A DNA stretch of 64,000 nucleotides from an uncultured Acetatifactor sp. (GCA_944383825.1 CALWRA010000012.1:1-64000), one strand, 5' to 3'; shown: positions 25,981 to 35,568, counted from the stretch's first letter. Made by a program: numbers and translations. Notes: generated by a model from the sequence alone, not told the origin.

Positions 25981-27378
25981 TTGGCAAAGACGAAAATCAA
26001 AAAATACAGGAAACCTCTAAATCTGAATATCGGCATGATTATTTTTGGCGTAGTGTTCGTTTATGTGGTAATCTGCATTATTATGTATTTTCAGACCAGT
26101 CATATTGTCCGCTACGAAGTGCAGGAGGGTTCCCTGGCCACCGATAATATTTATCGAGGTATTATACTAAGGGATGAGACGGTAGTCAGCACAGAAGCGG
26201 CGGGATATGTGAATTATTATGCCAGAGAGGGCGAAAGGGTTGCTCAGGGAGATCTGGTTTATACGATAGATGAAACGGGAAGGCTGAATGAATATCTTGA
26301 GGATTTGAGCTTGGGGGAAAATTCACTGAGCGATAAAGAGCTTGCGGAGTTCAGAAGTGAAATTGTCAGCTATACCCATGATTTTGACAGTAAAAATTAT
26401 GAAAGTGTTTATGATTTTAAAAATTCTTTGAAAAATACGGTTCTAAAGCTTGCGAATGCCAGTATGCTGGAGGGAATCGGCGATATGAGCGATGCGTCGG
26501 GGGCTACAAGCATTGTGAATTTCTGCAATGCCCCTCAGACGGGAGTTGTGGCTTATTGGACGGATGGATATGAATCCCTTACCGCGGACGCGGTTACGCA
26601 GGAGATGTTTGAAGAAAGCGGATATGAGAAAACCCAGTATTTGGGGAATGAACTAACTGAAACGGGAACGGCGGTTTATAAGCTGGCTACAAATGAAACA
26701 TGGTCACTGGTAATACCCATTGAACCGGAAAGAGGAGCTGCACTGGAAGAGGAGGGATATGTGCTTGTCCGATTTCTGAAAAACCAATATGAATCCTGGG
26801 GGCAGGTGTCTTTGCTGAATAATGCCGATGGCAATACCTATCTTCAGCTAACTTTCACCAATTCCATGATTACTTTTATCTCAGACAGGTTTTTGGAGGT
26901 GGAGTTAATTATTTATGAGGAGACAGGTCTGAAAATTCCCAATTCCTCCATTGCACAGAAGGAATTTTTTCTGATTCCCGAAGAATATGTCACTCAGGGA
27001 GGGGACAATGGAAATCAGGGCGTAATCAGACAGTGCTATCTTGAAGATGGAACCATATCCAGCGAATTTGTGGAGACAGAGGTATACAATTATGACAGTG
27101 AGTCGGGAGAGTATTATCTGGATGTGTCCATACTGAATGCCGGGGACGTGCTGTACAAGCCAGACAGCCAGGAAACCTTTACCGTAAGCAAAAGGGCAAC
27201 TCTTATAGGCGTTTATAATATTAACAAAGGATACGCAGATTTTAAGCAGATTAATATTCTTTATCAAAATGAAGAATACTCCATTGTGGAAGCAAACACC
27301 ATGTATGGACTGAACGTGTATGATTATATTGTACTGGATGCAGCTGCGGTCAGCGACGACCAGTTTATATATGAGTAG
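25981..27378 (+). CDS. HlyD-like membrane-anchored protein of the sepF cluster
   Basis: This 465-residue protein has a basic N-terminal tail, one membrane helix (about residues 18-36) and a large extracellular part. Residues 60-95 (GIILRDETVVSTEAAGYV, then GERVAQGDLVYTID) form a lipoyl/HlyD-like barrel as in efflux adaptor proteins. No ABC or MFS exporter and no outer membrane component lies nearby, so a classic adaptor role is doubtful. It precedes yggS and sepF, an order common in Clostridia, suggesting an envelope or division role. The start is TTG 25981 with GGAGG at 25968-25972. Confidence 0.85.
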   Translation: MAKTKIKKYRKPLNLNIGMIIFGVVFVYVVICIIMYFQTSHIVRYEVQEGSLATDNIYRGIILRDETVVSTEAAGYVNYYAREGERVAQGDLVYTIDETGRLNEYLEDLSLGENSLSDKELAEFRSEIVSYTHDFDSKNYESVYDFKNSLKNTVLKLANASMLEGIGDMSDASGATSIVNFCNAPQTGVVAYWTDGYESLTADAVTQEMFEESGYEKTQYLGNELTETGTAVYKLATNETWSLVIPIEPERGAALEEEGYVLVRFLKNQYESWGQVSLLNNADGNTYLQLTFTNSMITFISDRFLEVELIIYEETGLKIPNSSIAQKEFFLIPEEYVTQGGDNGNQGVIRQCYLEDGTISSEFVETEVYNYDSESGEYYLDVSILNAGDVLYKPDSQETFTVSKRATLIGVYNINKGYADFKQINILYQNEEYSIVEANTMYGLNVYDYIVLDAAAVSDDQFIYE

Positions 27379-27390
27379 ACTGCTATTTTA

Positions 27391-27415
27391 TGCCCGCCAA
27401 AGCGGGCAGGGAGGT
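27391..27415 (+). repeat. Hairpin-RBS cassette, copy 1 (before yggS)
   Basis: TGCCCGC (27391-27397) pairs with GCGGGCA (27402-27408) across loop CAAA. AGGGAGGT (27408-27415) directly follows and is the ribosome binding site of yggS. A nearly identical element precedes hisD on the other strand (63057-63086) and a degenerate one precedes yqeK (35540). Confidence 0.75.
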
Positions 27416-27421
27416 GTAGAT

Positions 27422-28114
27422 ATGATTTCGGATAATATCAGGAAGGTGAAGGAAAAGATTGCCCAGTCCTGTGAAAGGGCTGGCAGAGCGGATAATGAAG
27501 TTACTCTGATTGCCGTCAGCAAGACGAAACCTGTGGCTTTGCTGAAGCAGGCTTATGATGCAGGCATCAGGGATTTTGGGGAAAATAAGGTTCAGGAGCT
27601 GGTGGACAAGCTGCCCCAGCTTCCAGATGACATTCGCTGGCATATGATTGGTCACCTTCAGCGCAATAAAGTAAAATATATCATAGACAAGGTCTGGCTG
27701 ATACATAGTGTGGATTCTCTCCGGCTGGCACAGGAGATTAGCCGGGAGGCGGTGAAAAGACAGATTACGGCAAATATTCTGGTGGAAGTGAATATAGCGG
27801 AGGAGGGGAGTAAATTTGGAGCGGCGGCTCAGGAAGCTGAAGAGCTTGTGGAAGCAATTTCCAGGCTGCCGGGAATATGCGTGAAGGGATTGATGACAGT
27901 TGCTCCTTATGTGGAAGATGCAGAACAGAACCGTGGTTTTTTCCGCAATTTGAAACAATTGTCTGTTGACATTGCAGAAAAAAACATTGATAATATTTCT
28001 ATGAATATTCTGTCTATGGGAATGACAGGGGATTATGGGGTTGCTGTGGAAGAAGGGGCTACATATGTAAGAGTGGGCACCGGCATATTTGGTGAGCGGG
28101 ATTATAGTGTTTAG
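27422..28114 (+). CDS. yggS: YggS-family PLP-binding protein
   Basis: This 230-residue protein belongs to the PLP homeostasis family (YggS/YlmE/PROSC). It has an alanine-racemase-like barrel; the PLP lysine lies in LIAVSKTKP, followed by the motif FGENKVQE and later HMIGHLQRNK and MSMGMTGDY. Members bind and buffer PLP and are not proven enzymes. ATG 27422 follows AGGGAGGT in the hairpin-RBS cassette. sepF follows 21 bases later, as in Bacillus ylmE-ylmF. Confidence 0.95.
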   Translation: MISDNIRKVKEKIAQSCERAGRADNEVTLIAVSKTKPVALLKQAYDAGIRDFGENKVQELVDKLPQLPDDIRWHMIGHLQRNKVKYIIDKVWLIHSVDSLRLAQEISREAVKRQITANILVEVNIAEEGSKFGAAAQEAEELVEAISRLPGICVKGLMTVAPYVEDAEQNRGFFRNLKQLSVDIAEKNIDNISMNILSMGMTGDYGVAVEEGATYVRVGTGIFGERDYSV

Positions 28115-28135
28115 CAATAAAGGAGAGTAATTAGG

Positions 28136-28660
28136 ATGGGTGTAATGGACAAGTTTTTGAATTACATGAAGATTAATGAAGACGAAGACGATTACTATGA
28201 TGATGAATATTTGGATGAAGATGAAGAGGAAGTAGCTCCAGCGCCCAGAAAATCCAGTTCCTCCAAAGCGAAAGATGCTGAGGAATATGAAGAGAGAGGA
28301 AGCCGGAGGACTTCCCAGCCAAAGGTGACTCCTATACGTCAGTCCGTCAGCAAAAGAATGCAGAACGGAAACGGTATGGAGGTATGCGTGATAAAGCCTA
28401 CCTCCGTTGAGGACGCAAGAGAGATAACGGAAACGCTTCTGTCCAACAGAACGGTTGTGCTGAATCTGGAGGGTCTGGATGTGGACATTGCCCAGCGCAT
28501 TATAGATTTCACTTCCGGCTCCTGTTTCGCCATATCAGGCAATCTTCAGAAGATTTCTCATTATATTTTTATTATCACACCTTCCAGTGTGGACATTTCA
28601 GGTGATTTTCAGGACATTTTCGGCGGAGCCTTTGAATCGCCTATTAACAACGGATTATAA
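28136..28660 (+). CDS. sepF: Cell division protein SepF
   Basis: This 174-residue protein anchors and bundles FtsZ. The N-terminus (MGVMDKFLNYMKI) is the membrane-binding amphipathic helix. A linker of about 60 acidic and basic residues follows. The SepF domain is at about 82-172, with VVLNLEGLDVDIAQRIIDF and the Gly-rich SGSCFAISGN. Its presence supports a Z-ring anchoring system of Gram-positive type working beside the MinCDE system encoded 5 kb upstream. Confidence 0.95.
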   Translation: MGVMDKFLNYMKINEDEDDYYDDEYLDEDEEEVAPAPRKSSSSKAKDAEEYEERGSRRTSQPKVTPIRQSVSKRMQNGNGMEVCVIKPTSVEDAREITETLLSNRTVVLNLEGLDVDIAQRIIDFTSGSCFAISGNLQKISHYIFIITPSSVDISGDFQDIFGGAFESPINNGL

Positions 28661-28692
28661 AATACTCATAAACGCCGGAAAAGGGATAAAAA

Positions 28693-29802
28693 ATGGCACA
28701 GAGACTACCGATTCTTTACAATAACAAACCATGCTACGACATTGTATTTTCCCAATCCTTTGACAGTCTGCGGGAAGAATTGGACCTATTGGGCTGCGGG
28801 AAGAAAAGACTGTGCATTGTTACGGATTCCAAGGTGGAGGAGCTGTATGGAGCAAATGTTCTTTCGCTTTTTGAAGGCAGGTGCCTCAGGTGCGTAAAAT
28901 TTGTATTTCCTCAGGGAGAGGAGAGCAAGACCCTGGACACGGTAAAGGAGCTCTATAAAGTTTTAATCAATGAGGGATTTGACAGAAAAGATATGCTGCT
29001 TGCCTTGGGCGGAGGCGTTGTAGGTGATTTAACTGGGTATGCAGCCGCCACTTATTTACGGGGAATTGATTTTGTTCAGATCCCAACTACCTTGCTTGCC
29101 CAGTGTGACAGCAGCATAGGCGGTAAGACAGGAGTGGATTTTGACGGCTATAAAAATATGGTGGGAGCCTTTAAAATGCCCAGACTGGTGTACATGAATC
29201 TGAGAACGCTGCAGACGCTGGATGACAGACAGTTTTTTGCGGGCTTCGCGGAGGTTATGAAGCATGGCCTGATTAAGGATGCGCCTTTTTATGAATGGCT
29301 GATTGGCAAAATGTATGAAATTTGTGAAAGAGACCTTGATACTCTGGAAGAAATGGTTATTAGAAGCTGTAAGGTAAAAAAGCTTGTTGTGGAAAGGGAT
29401 CCTAATGAGCAGGGAGAAAGAGCCCTTTTGAATTTGGGCCATACCATTGGACATGCCATTGAAAAGGCAAAGGAATTTGAGCTGTACCACGGAGAGTGCG
29501 TGGCTTTGGGAATTGTGGCCGCCGCTTATATTTCCTGGAAGAGGGAAATGCTCTCCATGGAGGAGTATTATGAGATCAGGGATATGTTTGTTCCCTTTTA
29601 TCTTCCGATTTCAGTGGATGGCATTAACCCGGAAGAGATACTCAGGCTAACCAAATCCGACAAAAAGATGAATGCCGGAAGAATTCGATTTATATTATTG
29701 AAAAAAATTGGTAAGGCAGTTATTGACAATTCGGTGGCGGATGAGGAGATTCTTGCTGCCATAAGAGAAATTTATTTTAGTGAAGAGGACTCCCATGAGT
29801 GA
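28693..29802 (+). CDS. aroB: 3-dehydroquinate synthase
   Basis: This 369-residue enzyme converts DAHP to 3-dehydroquinate, the second step of the shikimate pathway, using NAD and a metal ion. Motifs include LALGGGVVGDLTGYAAATYLRGIDFVQ split by the glycine-rich NAD loop, TTLLAQCDSSIGGKTGVD, and the metal-binding ALLNLGHTIGHAIE and YHGECVALG. It is the only shikimate gene in the window, lying in a lspA/rlu operon. It overlaps lspA by eight bases. Confidence 0.95.
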   Translation: MAQRLPILYNNKPCYDIVFSQSFDSLREELDLLGCGKKRLCIVTDSKVEELYGANVLSLFEGRCLRCVKFVFPQGEESKTLDTVKELYKVLINEGFDRKDMLLALGGGVVGDLTGYAAATYLRGIDFVQIPTTLLAQCDSSIGGKTGVDFDGYKNMVGAFKMPRLVYMNLRTLQTLDDRQFFAGFAEVMKHGLIKDAPFYEWLIGKMYEICERDLDTLEEMVIRSCKVKKLVVERDPNEQGERALLNLGHTIGHAIEKAKEFELYHGECVALGIVAAAYISWKREMLSMEEYYEIRDMFVPFYLPISVDGINPEEILRLTKSDKKMNAGRIRFILLKKIGKAVIDNSVADEEILAAIREIYFSEEDSHE

Positions 29803-30331
29803 TAATGGTTATAAAAGAGGGAAAAGGCTACTGTTTGACGCTTTCATTGCCGCAGTTCTTCTGGGCTTCGATCAGTTTACAAAATATCTGGCTATCGCAC
29901 ATCTGAAGGGAAATGAGCCCTTTGTTTTGATTGAAGGTGTTCTGGAGCTGCAATATCTGGAAAACAGAGGCTCTGCCTTTGGGATGTTTCAGAATCAGAA
30001 GACCTTTATTCTTTTGACCGGAATCGTATTTATGGCTGTGATCCTGTTTTTTCTCTTCAGGCTTCCCGGATACAGGAAATTTAATATTGTGCACATTCTG
30101 CTTTCCTGCATTATTGCAGGAGGGCTGGGCAATATGGTGGATCGCGTCCGCTATGACTATGTGGTGGACTTTATCTCCTTTGTTTTGATTAACTATCCGA
30201 TTTTTAATGTGGCTGATATTTATATTGTGCTGTCTACAATCGGACTTTTTATATTGTTTTTATTTGTATTTAAGGAGCAGGATCTGGAATTTTTAAATTT
30301 CAGGAAGAATCGCAGCAAAGATTTGAAATGA
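29795..30331 (+). CDS. lspA: Lipoprotein signal peptidase
   Basis: This 178-residue aspartic protease cleaves the signal peptide of prolipoproteins. It has four membrane helices and the family motifs DQFTKYLA, ENRGSAFGM, GGLGNMVDRVRYDYVVDFI and FNVADIYI, holding the two catalytic Asp. ATG 29795, inside the end of aroB, follows GAAGAGGA; the in-frame ATG 29780 lacks a site. It would process the lipoproteins encoded here, such as LivJ and the D,D-carboxypeptidase. Confidence 0.95.
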   Translation: MSDNGYKRGKRLLFDAFIAAVLLGFDQFTKYLAIAHLKGNEPFVLIEGVLELQYLENRGSAFGMFQNQKTFILLTGIVFMAVILFFLFRLPGYRKFNIVHILLSCIIAGGLGNMVDRVRYDYVVDFISFVLINYPIFNVADIYIVLSTIGLFILFLFVFKEQDLEFLNFRKNRSKDLK

Positions 30332-31278
30332 AACAGGGAAAGGCGGCTTCCATGGAGGAATTCCGTTTTCAGATAACGGAGGATATGGTGGATGAACGAA
30401 TCGACAAGTGTCTCTGCATTTTATTGGATTCTCTCTCCCGGTCCTATTTTCAAAAATTAATAAAAGATGGCCTTGTGTTGGTAAACGGCTATCCTGTAAA
30501 AGGCAGTTACCGGGTGCAGGCTGACGACTGTGTGGCATTTTCTCTTCCCGAAACAGCGGAACCGGCAATCGTGCCCGAAGATATCCCTCTTGATATTCTT
30601 TATGAGGATGAGGATTTAATTGTAGTCAATAAACCGAAGGGCATGGTGGTGCATCCCGCAGCAGGTCATTACAGTGGTACACTGGTAAACGCCCTGCTTT
30701 TTCACTGCGGACAGAGTCTGTCAGGTATAAACGGTGTTTTAAGGCCGGGAATTGTGCATCGTATTGATATGGACACCACCGGTTCCATCATCGCGTGTAA
30801 AAATGACAGGTCTCATGCATCTATTGCGGAACAGCTTAAGGAACACACTGTAAACAGACGTTATCATGCAGTCTGTTGCGGAGTTCTTTCCAACGATGAA
30901 GGCATAATTGATAAGCCCATAGGGAGGGATCCCAGGGATCGGAAGAAAATGGCGGCAAATGTAAAGGACGGTAAAAGAGCCGTAACGCGCTACCGGGTTT
31001 TACAGCGGTTTAACGGATATACCTATATTGAATGCACACTGGAAACAGGGAGAACTCATCAGATCAGAGTGCATATGGCCAGCATAGGACATCCTCTGTT
31101 GGGCGATAAGGTGTATGGCTTTGCGCGATGTCCTTTCCCTCTGGAGGGACAGACATTACATGCAAAAATCCTTGGCTTTGTGCATCCCTCCACGGGAAAA
31201 TATATGGAATTAGACGCTCCATTGCCGGAATATTTTCGGCATCTGCTAAATATACTGAGCCAAACCGTTTTGATCTGA
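30328..31278 (+). CDS. RluD/RluA-family 23S rRNA pseudouridine synthase
   Basis: This 316-residue enzyme isomerises uridine to pseudouridine in RNA, most likely 23S rRNA. Residues about 10-75 form an S4-like RNA-binding domain (VDERIDKCLCILLDSLSRS). The catalytic Asp lies in HRIDMDTTGSIIACK; the KPKGMVVHPAAGH and GRTHQIRVHMASIGHPLLGD motifs are typical. It overlaps lspA by four bases (ATGA). A second start, ATG 30352, would trim eight residues. The exact target uridine cannot be assigned. Confidence 0.93.
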   Translation: MKQGKAASMEEFRFQITEDMVDERIDKCLCILLDSLSRSYFQKLIKDGLVLVNGYPVKGSYRVQADDCVAFSLPETAEPAIVPEDIPLDILYEDEDLIVVNKPKGMVVHPAAGHYSGTLVNALLFHCGQSLSGINGVLRPGIVHRIDMDTTGSIIACKNDRSHASIAEQLKEHTVNRRYHAVCCGVLSNDEGIIDKPIGRDPRDRKKMAANVKDGKRAVTRYRVLQRFNGYTYIECTLETGRTHQIRVHMASIGHPLLGDKVYGFARCPFPLEGQTLHAKILGFVHPSTGKYMELDAPLPEYFRHLLNILSQTVLI

Positions 31279-31394
31279 TAAATTCCGGGAAGTTCAATAT
31301 TTGTTGAATTTTTTGTGTAAGATTGCTTTTAGGGAAAAACAAGCTGCTTCTGTCGGTAAATTTATATAAATGAATAAAAAAAATAGATTATTGG

Positions 31395-31423
31395 TTGTGC
31401 AAAAGGCAAAAATATTGTATAAT
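31395..31423 (+). promoter_or_regulatory. Promoter for the first cytidylate-kinase-like gene
   Basis: TTGTGC (31395-31400) and TATAAT (31418-31423) are spaced by 17 bases, in a 214-base gap. Upstream, TTCAA/TTGAA at 31293-31308 followed by T residues may be a weak terminator for the pseudouridine synthase operon. Confidence 0.6.
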
Positions 31424-31492
31424 ATGGATAGATAAATGCCGGGCCATTTACAGGAGGCGCATTTATACTTTAGACAGAAGGCAGGTGTTTGT

Positions 31493-32125
31493 ATGAATAC
31501 TATTATTACCATTGGACGTCAGTTTGGTTCCGCCGGACGAGAAATCGGAGAGAAGGTTGCTGAGTATTTCGGAATTAAGTGTTATGACAAGGAGCTTCTT
31601 ACCCGGGCCGCACAGGAAAGCGGATTTTGTGAGGAGATGATTAAAAATCATGATGAAAGGCCGACAAATTCCTTCCTGTACAATCTGGTTATGGATACGT
31701 ATTCCTTTGGATACAATTCATCATCCTTTGTAGATATGCCCATCAGCCATAAGGTGTTTTTGGCTCAGTTTGACACTATAAAAAAGATTGCGGACGAGGG
31801 CCCCTGCATTATAGTAGGCCGCTGTGCCGATTACGCCCTTGCAGATTATAAAAACTGTGTACATCTGTTTATTTTTGGCAATGAAGACGTAAAGGTGAAG
31901 CGCATCATGCAGAAATATGATCTGCCGGAGGCAAAGGCCCGGGAGATGATTGTGAAGAAGGATAAGCAGCGTCAGAGCTACTATAATTATTATTCCTCCA
32001 AAAAGTGGGGACGTGCGGATAGTTATGATTTGTGCATCAACAGCAGTGTTCTTGGAGTGGAAGGCACAGTAAAGCTGATTATTCAGTATGTGAAGGATTT
32101 CGAGAAGCGCAGCGCCGCAAAATAA
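31493..32125 (+). CDS. Cytidylate kinase-like protein, copy 1
   Basis: This 210-residue protein has a P-loop of the cytidylate-kinase-like type, ITIGRQFGSAGREIG (residues 4-18), followed by YDKELL. The VGRCADYAL motif near residue 110 and a basic lid region (about 142-165) are kept. It is not the canonical Cmk, which has a different P-loop and is usually longer. Substrate is unknown. A paralogue with the same architecture lies at 41919. ATG 31493 follows AGGCAGGTG. Confidence 0.88.
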   Translation: MNTIITIGRQFGSAGREIGEKVAEYFGIKCYDKELLTRAAQESGFCEEMIKNHDERPTNSFLYNLVMDTYSFGYNSSSFVDMPISHKVFLAQFDTIKKIADEGPCIIVGRCADYALADYKNCVHLFIFGNEDVKVKRIMQKYDLPEAKAREMIVKKDKQRQSYYNYYSSKKWGRADSYDLCINSSVLGVEGTVKLIIQYVKDFEKRSAAK

Positions 32126-32142
32126 ATAAGATAAATAAAGTA

Positions 32143-32172
32143 TTGACAAAAAAAGGCACCTCATGCTATGAT
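32143..32172 (+). promoter_or_regulatory. Strong promoter of the L21-Prp-L27 operon
   Basis: A consensus TTGACA (32143-32148) and TATGAT (32167-32172) are spaced by 18 bases. It starts 18 bases after the upstream stop and yields a leader of about 105 bases before rplU. Confidence 0.75.
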
Positions 32173-32177
32173 ACTAC

Positions 32178-32286
32178 AGTATGCCGCATAACTAGGTATA
32201 AGTGTGTTTTCAAGAAAACATCACCAACGTTAGCGAGTAAATGAATGAAGCTTTGGCGTAGTTCATGAATAGGAGGTGCCTTAATT
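32178..32286 (+). promoter_or_regulatory. Ribosomal protein L21 leader (autoregulatory RNA)
   Basis: The region between the promoter and rplU fits the position and length of the L21 leader known before rplU-prp-rpmA in Firmicutes. A short hairpin GTTTTC/GAAAAC (32205-32218) and a longer pairing region TGAA...TTCA ahead of the AGGAGGTG site (32271-32278) are visible. Binding of L21 probably represses the operon. I identify it by context; a covariance-model search (Rfam L21 leader) would settle it. Confidence 0.65.
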
Positions 32287-32592
32287 ATGTACGCAATTAT
32301 TGCAACAGGTGGAAAACAGTATAAGGTTTCCGAGGGAGATGTAATCAAGGTGGAAAAACTTGATGCAGAGGCCGGAAATACCGTTACTTTTGACCATGTA
32401 ATCGCAGTAAGTGACGAGACCCTGAAGGTGGGAGCCGACGTTGCCAATGCAACTGTTTCCGCAACCGTAATGGAGCAGGGAAAAGGTAAAAAGGTTATTG
32501 TATATAAATACAAGAGAAAAACCGGCTACCATAAGAAAAACGGTCATAGACAAGCATACACTCAGGTTAAGATTGACAAGATCAATGCGTAA
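32287..32592 (+). CDS. rplU: 50S ribosomal protein L21
   Basis: This 101-residue protein binds 23S rRNA in the large subunit. Typical features are [18 protein letters not shown] at the N-terminus, the FDHVI and GADV motifs and the C-terminal [17 protein letters not shown]. Length is normal. It heads the rplU-prp-rpmA operon. Confidence 0.97.
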   Translation: MYAIIATGGKQYKVSEGDVIKVEKLDAEAGNTVTFDHVIAVSDETLKVGADVANATVSATVMEQGKGKKVIVYKYKRKTGYHKKNGHRQAYTQVKIDKINA

Positions 32593-32597
32593 GCGTT

Positions 32598-32942
32598 ATG
32601 ACTACAGTTGTTATCCGCAAGGACAATCATAATAATTACAGAGGCTTTCTCTGTATGGGACATGCACAGTACGCAAAAAAGCGTTTTTTTGGAACCGAGC
32701 CCGACATTCTCTGCGCAGCTATTTCCATGATGGTGATTAGCACCATAAATTCTTTGGAGGAACTGGCAGGAGAAAGGCTCACATTAGTCTCCAATGAGGA
32801 GACGGGTTTCATTCGATGTGATTTTGACGAACCGTTGCAGGAAAAGTCTGTTTTCCTCGTGGATTCCATGGTTTTTTCCTTGGAAAATCTGAGTGAAAAA
32901 TATGGCGGACAGTATTTGCAAGTAAAATTTGAGGAGGTGTAG
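32598..32942 (+). CDS. Prp, cysteine protease processing ribosomal protein L27
   Basis: This 114-residue protein (YsxB/Prp family) removes the N-terminal extension of L27. The catalytic pair is H22 in CMGHAQYA and C39 in PDILCAAIS. The His-Cys distance here is 17 residues, longer than in the usual form because of a short insert (KKRFFGTE). It lies between rplU and rpmA, the conserved place. The L27 encoded next carries the cleavable leader, so enzyme and substrate match. Confidence 0.93.
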   Translation: MTTVVIRKDNHNNYRGFLCMGHAQYAKKRFFGTEPDILCAAISMMVISTINSLEELAGERLTLVSNEETGFIRCDFDEPLQEKSVFLVDSMVFSLENLSEKYGGQYLQVKFEEV

Positions 32943-32945
32943 ACC

Positions 32946-33230
32946 ATGTTTCATTTGAACCTTCAATTTTTTGCACATAAAAAGGGAGTTGGGTCCACTA
33001 AAAACGGGAGAGACTCCGAATCCAAGAGATTAGGTGCGAAGAGAGCTGACGGGCAATTCGTAAAAGCAGGAAATATTCTGTACAGACAGCGCGGAACAAA
33101 GATTCACCCCGGTGTAAATGTTGGTATTGGCGGAGACGATACATTGTTTGCATTGGTTGACGGTGTTCTCAGATTTGAGAGAAAGGGCCGCGATAAGAAA
33201 CAGGCTTCTGTGTATCCTGTGGAGAAATAA
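32946..33230 (+). CDS. rpmA: 50S ribosomal protein L27 with cleavable N-terminal extension
   Basis: This 94-residue protein reaches the peptidyl-transferase centre with its N-terminal tail. The first residues MFHLNLQFF are the Firmicute-type extension; cleavage is expected after F9, leaving [15 protein letters not shown] as the mature start. The rest ([20 protein letters not shown]) is canonical. It begins three bases after prp and is followed by a terminator. Confidence 0.97.
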   Translation: MFHLNLQFFAHKKGVGSTKNGRDSESKRLGAKRADGQFVKAGNILYRQRGTKIHPGVNVGIGGDDTLFALVDGVLRFERKGRDKKQASVYPVEK

Positions 33231-33243
33231 TGCGAGTTTTGCG

Positions 33244-33278
33244 GGACTTCAAACATAATGCTTGTTTGAAGTCCTTTT
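33244..33278 (+). terminator. Intrinsic terminator after rpmA
   Basis: GGACTTCAAACA (33244-33255) pairs perfectly with the 12 bases at 33263-33274 across a 7-base loop, followed by TTTT. obgE starts 52 bases later, so some read-through or a separate promoter is needed for obgE. Confidence 0.75.
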
Positions 33279-33284
33279 AAGTGA

Positions 33285-34619
<1,335 letters not shown>

Positions 34620-34631
34620 CAGGAGGATATT

Positions 34632-34922
34632 ATGACCAGTAAGCAGAGAGCATATTTGAAGGGACTTGCAAGCGTCCTTAATCCTGTTTTTCAGATAGGG
34701 AAATCAGGCCTGACTCCTGAGGTGACCCAGGCCGTAAGCGAAGCATTCCATAATAACGAATTGATCAAGGTAGCTGTTTTAAAAAACTGTCTGGAGGATC
34801 CCAGGGCTGTCGCGGAAATGTTGTCTGAACGGACAGGCTCGCAGTTGGTGCAGGTTATCGGCCGTAAAATTGTTTTGTACAAGCCTGATGAGGATAAACC
34901 CAAAATCCTTTTGCCCGGGTGA
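34632..34922 (+). CDS. yhbY: YhbY-family RNA-binding protein (CRM domain)
   Basis: This 96-residue protein is a single CRM domain associated with 50S precursors. It has the start LTSKQRAYLKGL-like segment, FQIGKSGLTPEV and the GRKIVLY motif near the C-terminus. It starts 12 bases after obgE with AGGAGG upstream and overlaps the region of the nadD start. Confidence 0.93.
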   Translation: MTSKQRAYLKGLASVLNPVFQIGKSGLTPEVTQAVSEAFHNNELIKVAVLKNCLEDPRAVAEMLSERTGSQLVQVIGRKIVLYKPDEDKPKILLPG

Positions 34923-34927
34923 TGCAT

Positions 34928-35533
34928 ATGAAAAAAATCGGCGTGATGGGAGGTACCTTTAACCCTATTCATATTGGACATATGATGCTGGCGGAAGCGG
35001 CAAGGGATGAATTTTCATTGGATGAAATCTGGCTGATTCCTACAGGTTTTTCTTATATGAAAAATCCCCGGGATGTTCTTTCTGCAGAGGAACGCTATCG
35101 CATGACCTGCTTGGCGGTTAAGGACAATGATAAAATGCGCTGCCTGGATATGGAAATACGGCGGCAGGGACGCACTTACAGCTATGAGACCATGGAGGAA
35201 TTAAAAGACAGCTTCCCTGAAACAGAATTTTTCTTTCTGGTGGGGGCGGACTGCTTGTTTGCCATGGAAAGCTGGAAATTTCCCGAACGTCTTTTTAGAG
35301 CCTGCAGCATTATTGCGGCTGTCAGAGAAGGCACAGATATGCCAAAGATGGAACGGAAGCGTCTGGAATTGGAACAGCGCTACGGAGCAATAATTTTTCT
35401 ATTCTCTTTCAGGAACCTGGAGATATCCTCCACTGATATCAGGGAAAGAATATACGGCGGTAAAAGCATCCGTTATCTTGTGCCGGATATAGTGATGCGT
35501 TATATTGAGAAAAATGGACTTTATAAATATTGA
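34928..35533 (+). CDS. nadD: Nicotinate-nucleotide adenylyltransferase
   Basis: This 201-residue enzyme forms deamido-NAD from nicotinate mononucleotide and ATP. Motifs are GGTFNPIHIGHMMLA (ATP-binding HxGH) and ISSTDIRERI at the C-terminus. Possible starts are GTG 34919, ATG 34922 and ATG 34928; GGTGAT at 34918-34923 best fits 34928. The gene overlaps or abuts yhbY. The order nadD-yqeK-rsfS is conserved in Firmicutes. Confidence 0.95.
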   Translation: MKKIGVMGGTFNPIHIGHMMLAEAARDEFSLDEIWLIPTGFSYMKNPRDVLSAEERYRMTCLAVKDNDKMRCLDMEIRRQGRTYSYETMEELKDSFPETEFFFLVGADCLFAMESWKFPERLFRACSIIAAVREGTDMPKMERKRLELEQRYGAIIFLFSFRNLEISSTDIRERIYGGKSIRYLVPDIVMRYIEKNGLYKY

Positions 35534-35539
35534 GTTGGC

Positions 35540-35568
35540 GCCCGCTAAAGCGAATAAAGGGTATAAGA
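35540..35568 (+). repeat. Degenerate hairpin-RBS cassette, copy 3 (before yqeK)
   Basis: GCCCGCTAAAGCG (35540-35552) matches the left arm, loop and part of the right arm of the element before hisD. Bases 35553-35560 differ, so the stem is shortened to CGC/GCG-type pairing. GTATAAG at 35561-35567 then matches again, just before the ATG. It starts seven bases after the nadD stop. Confidence 0.5.
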
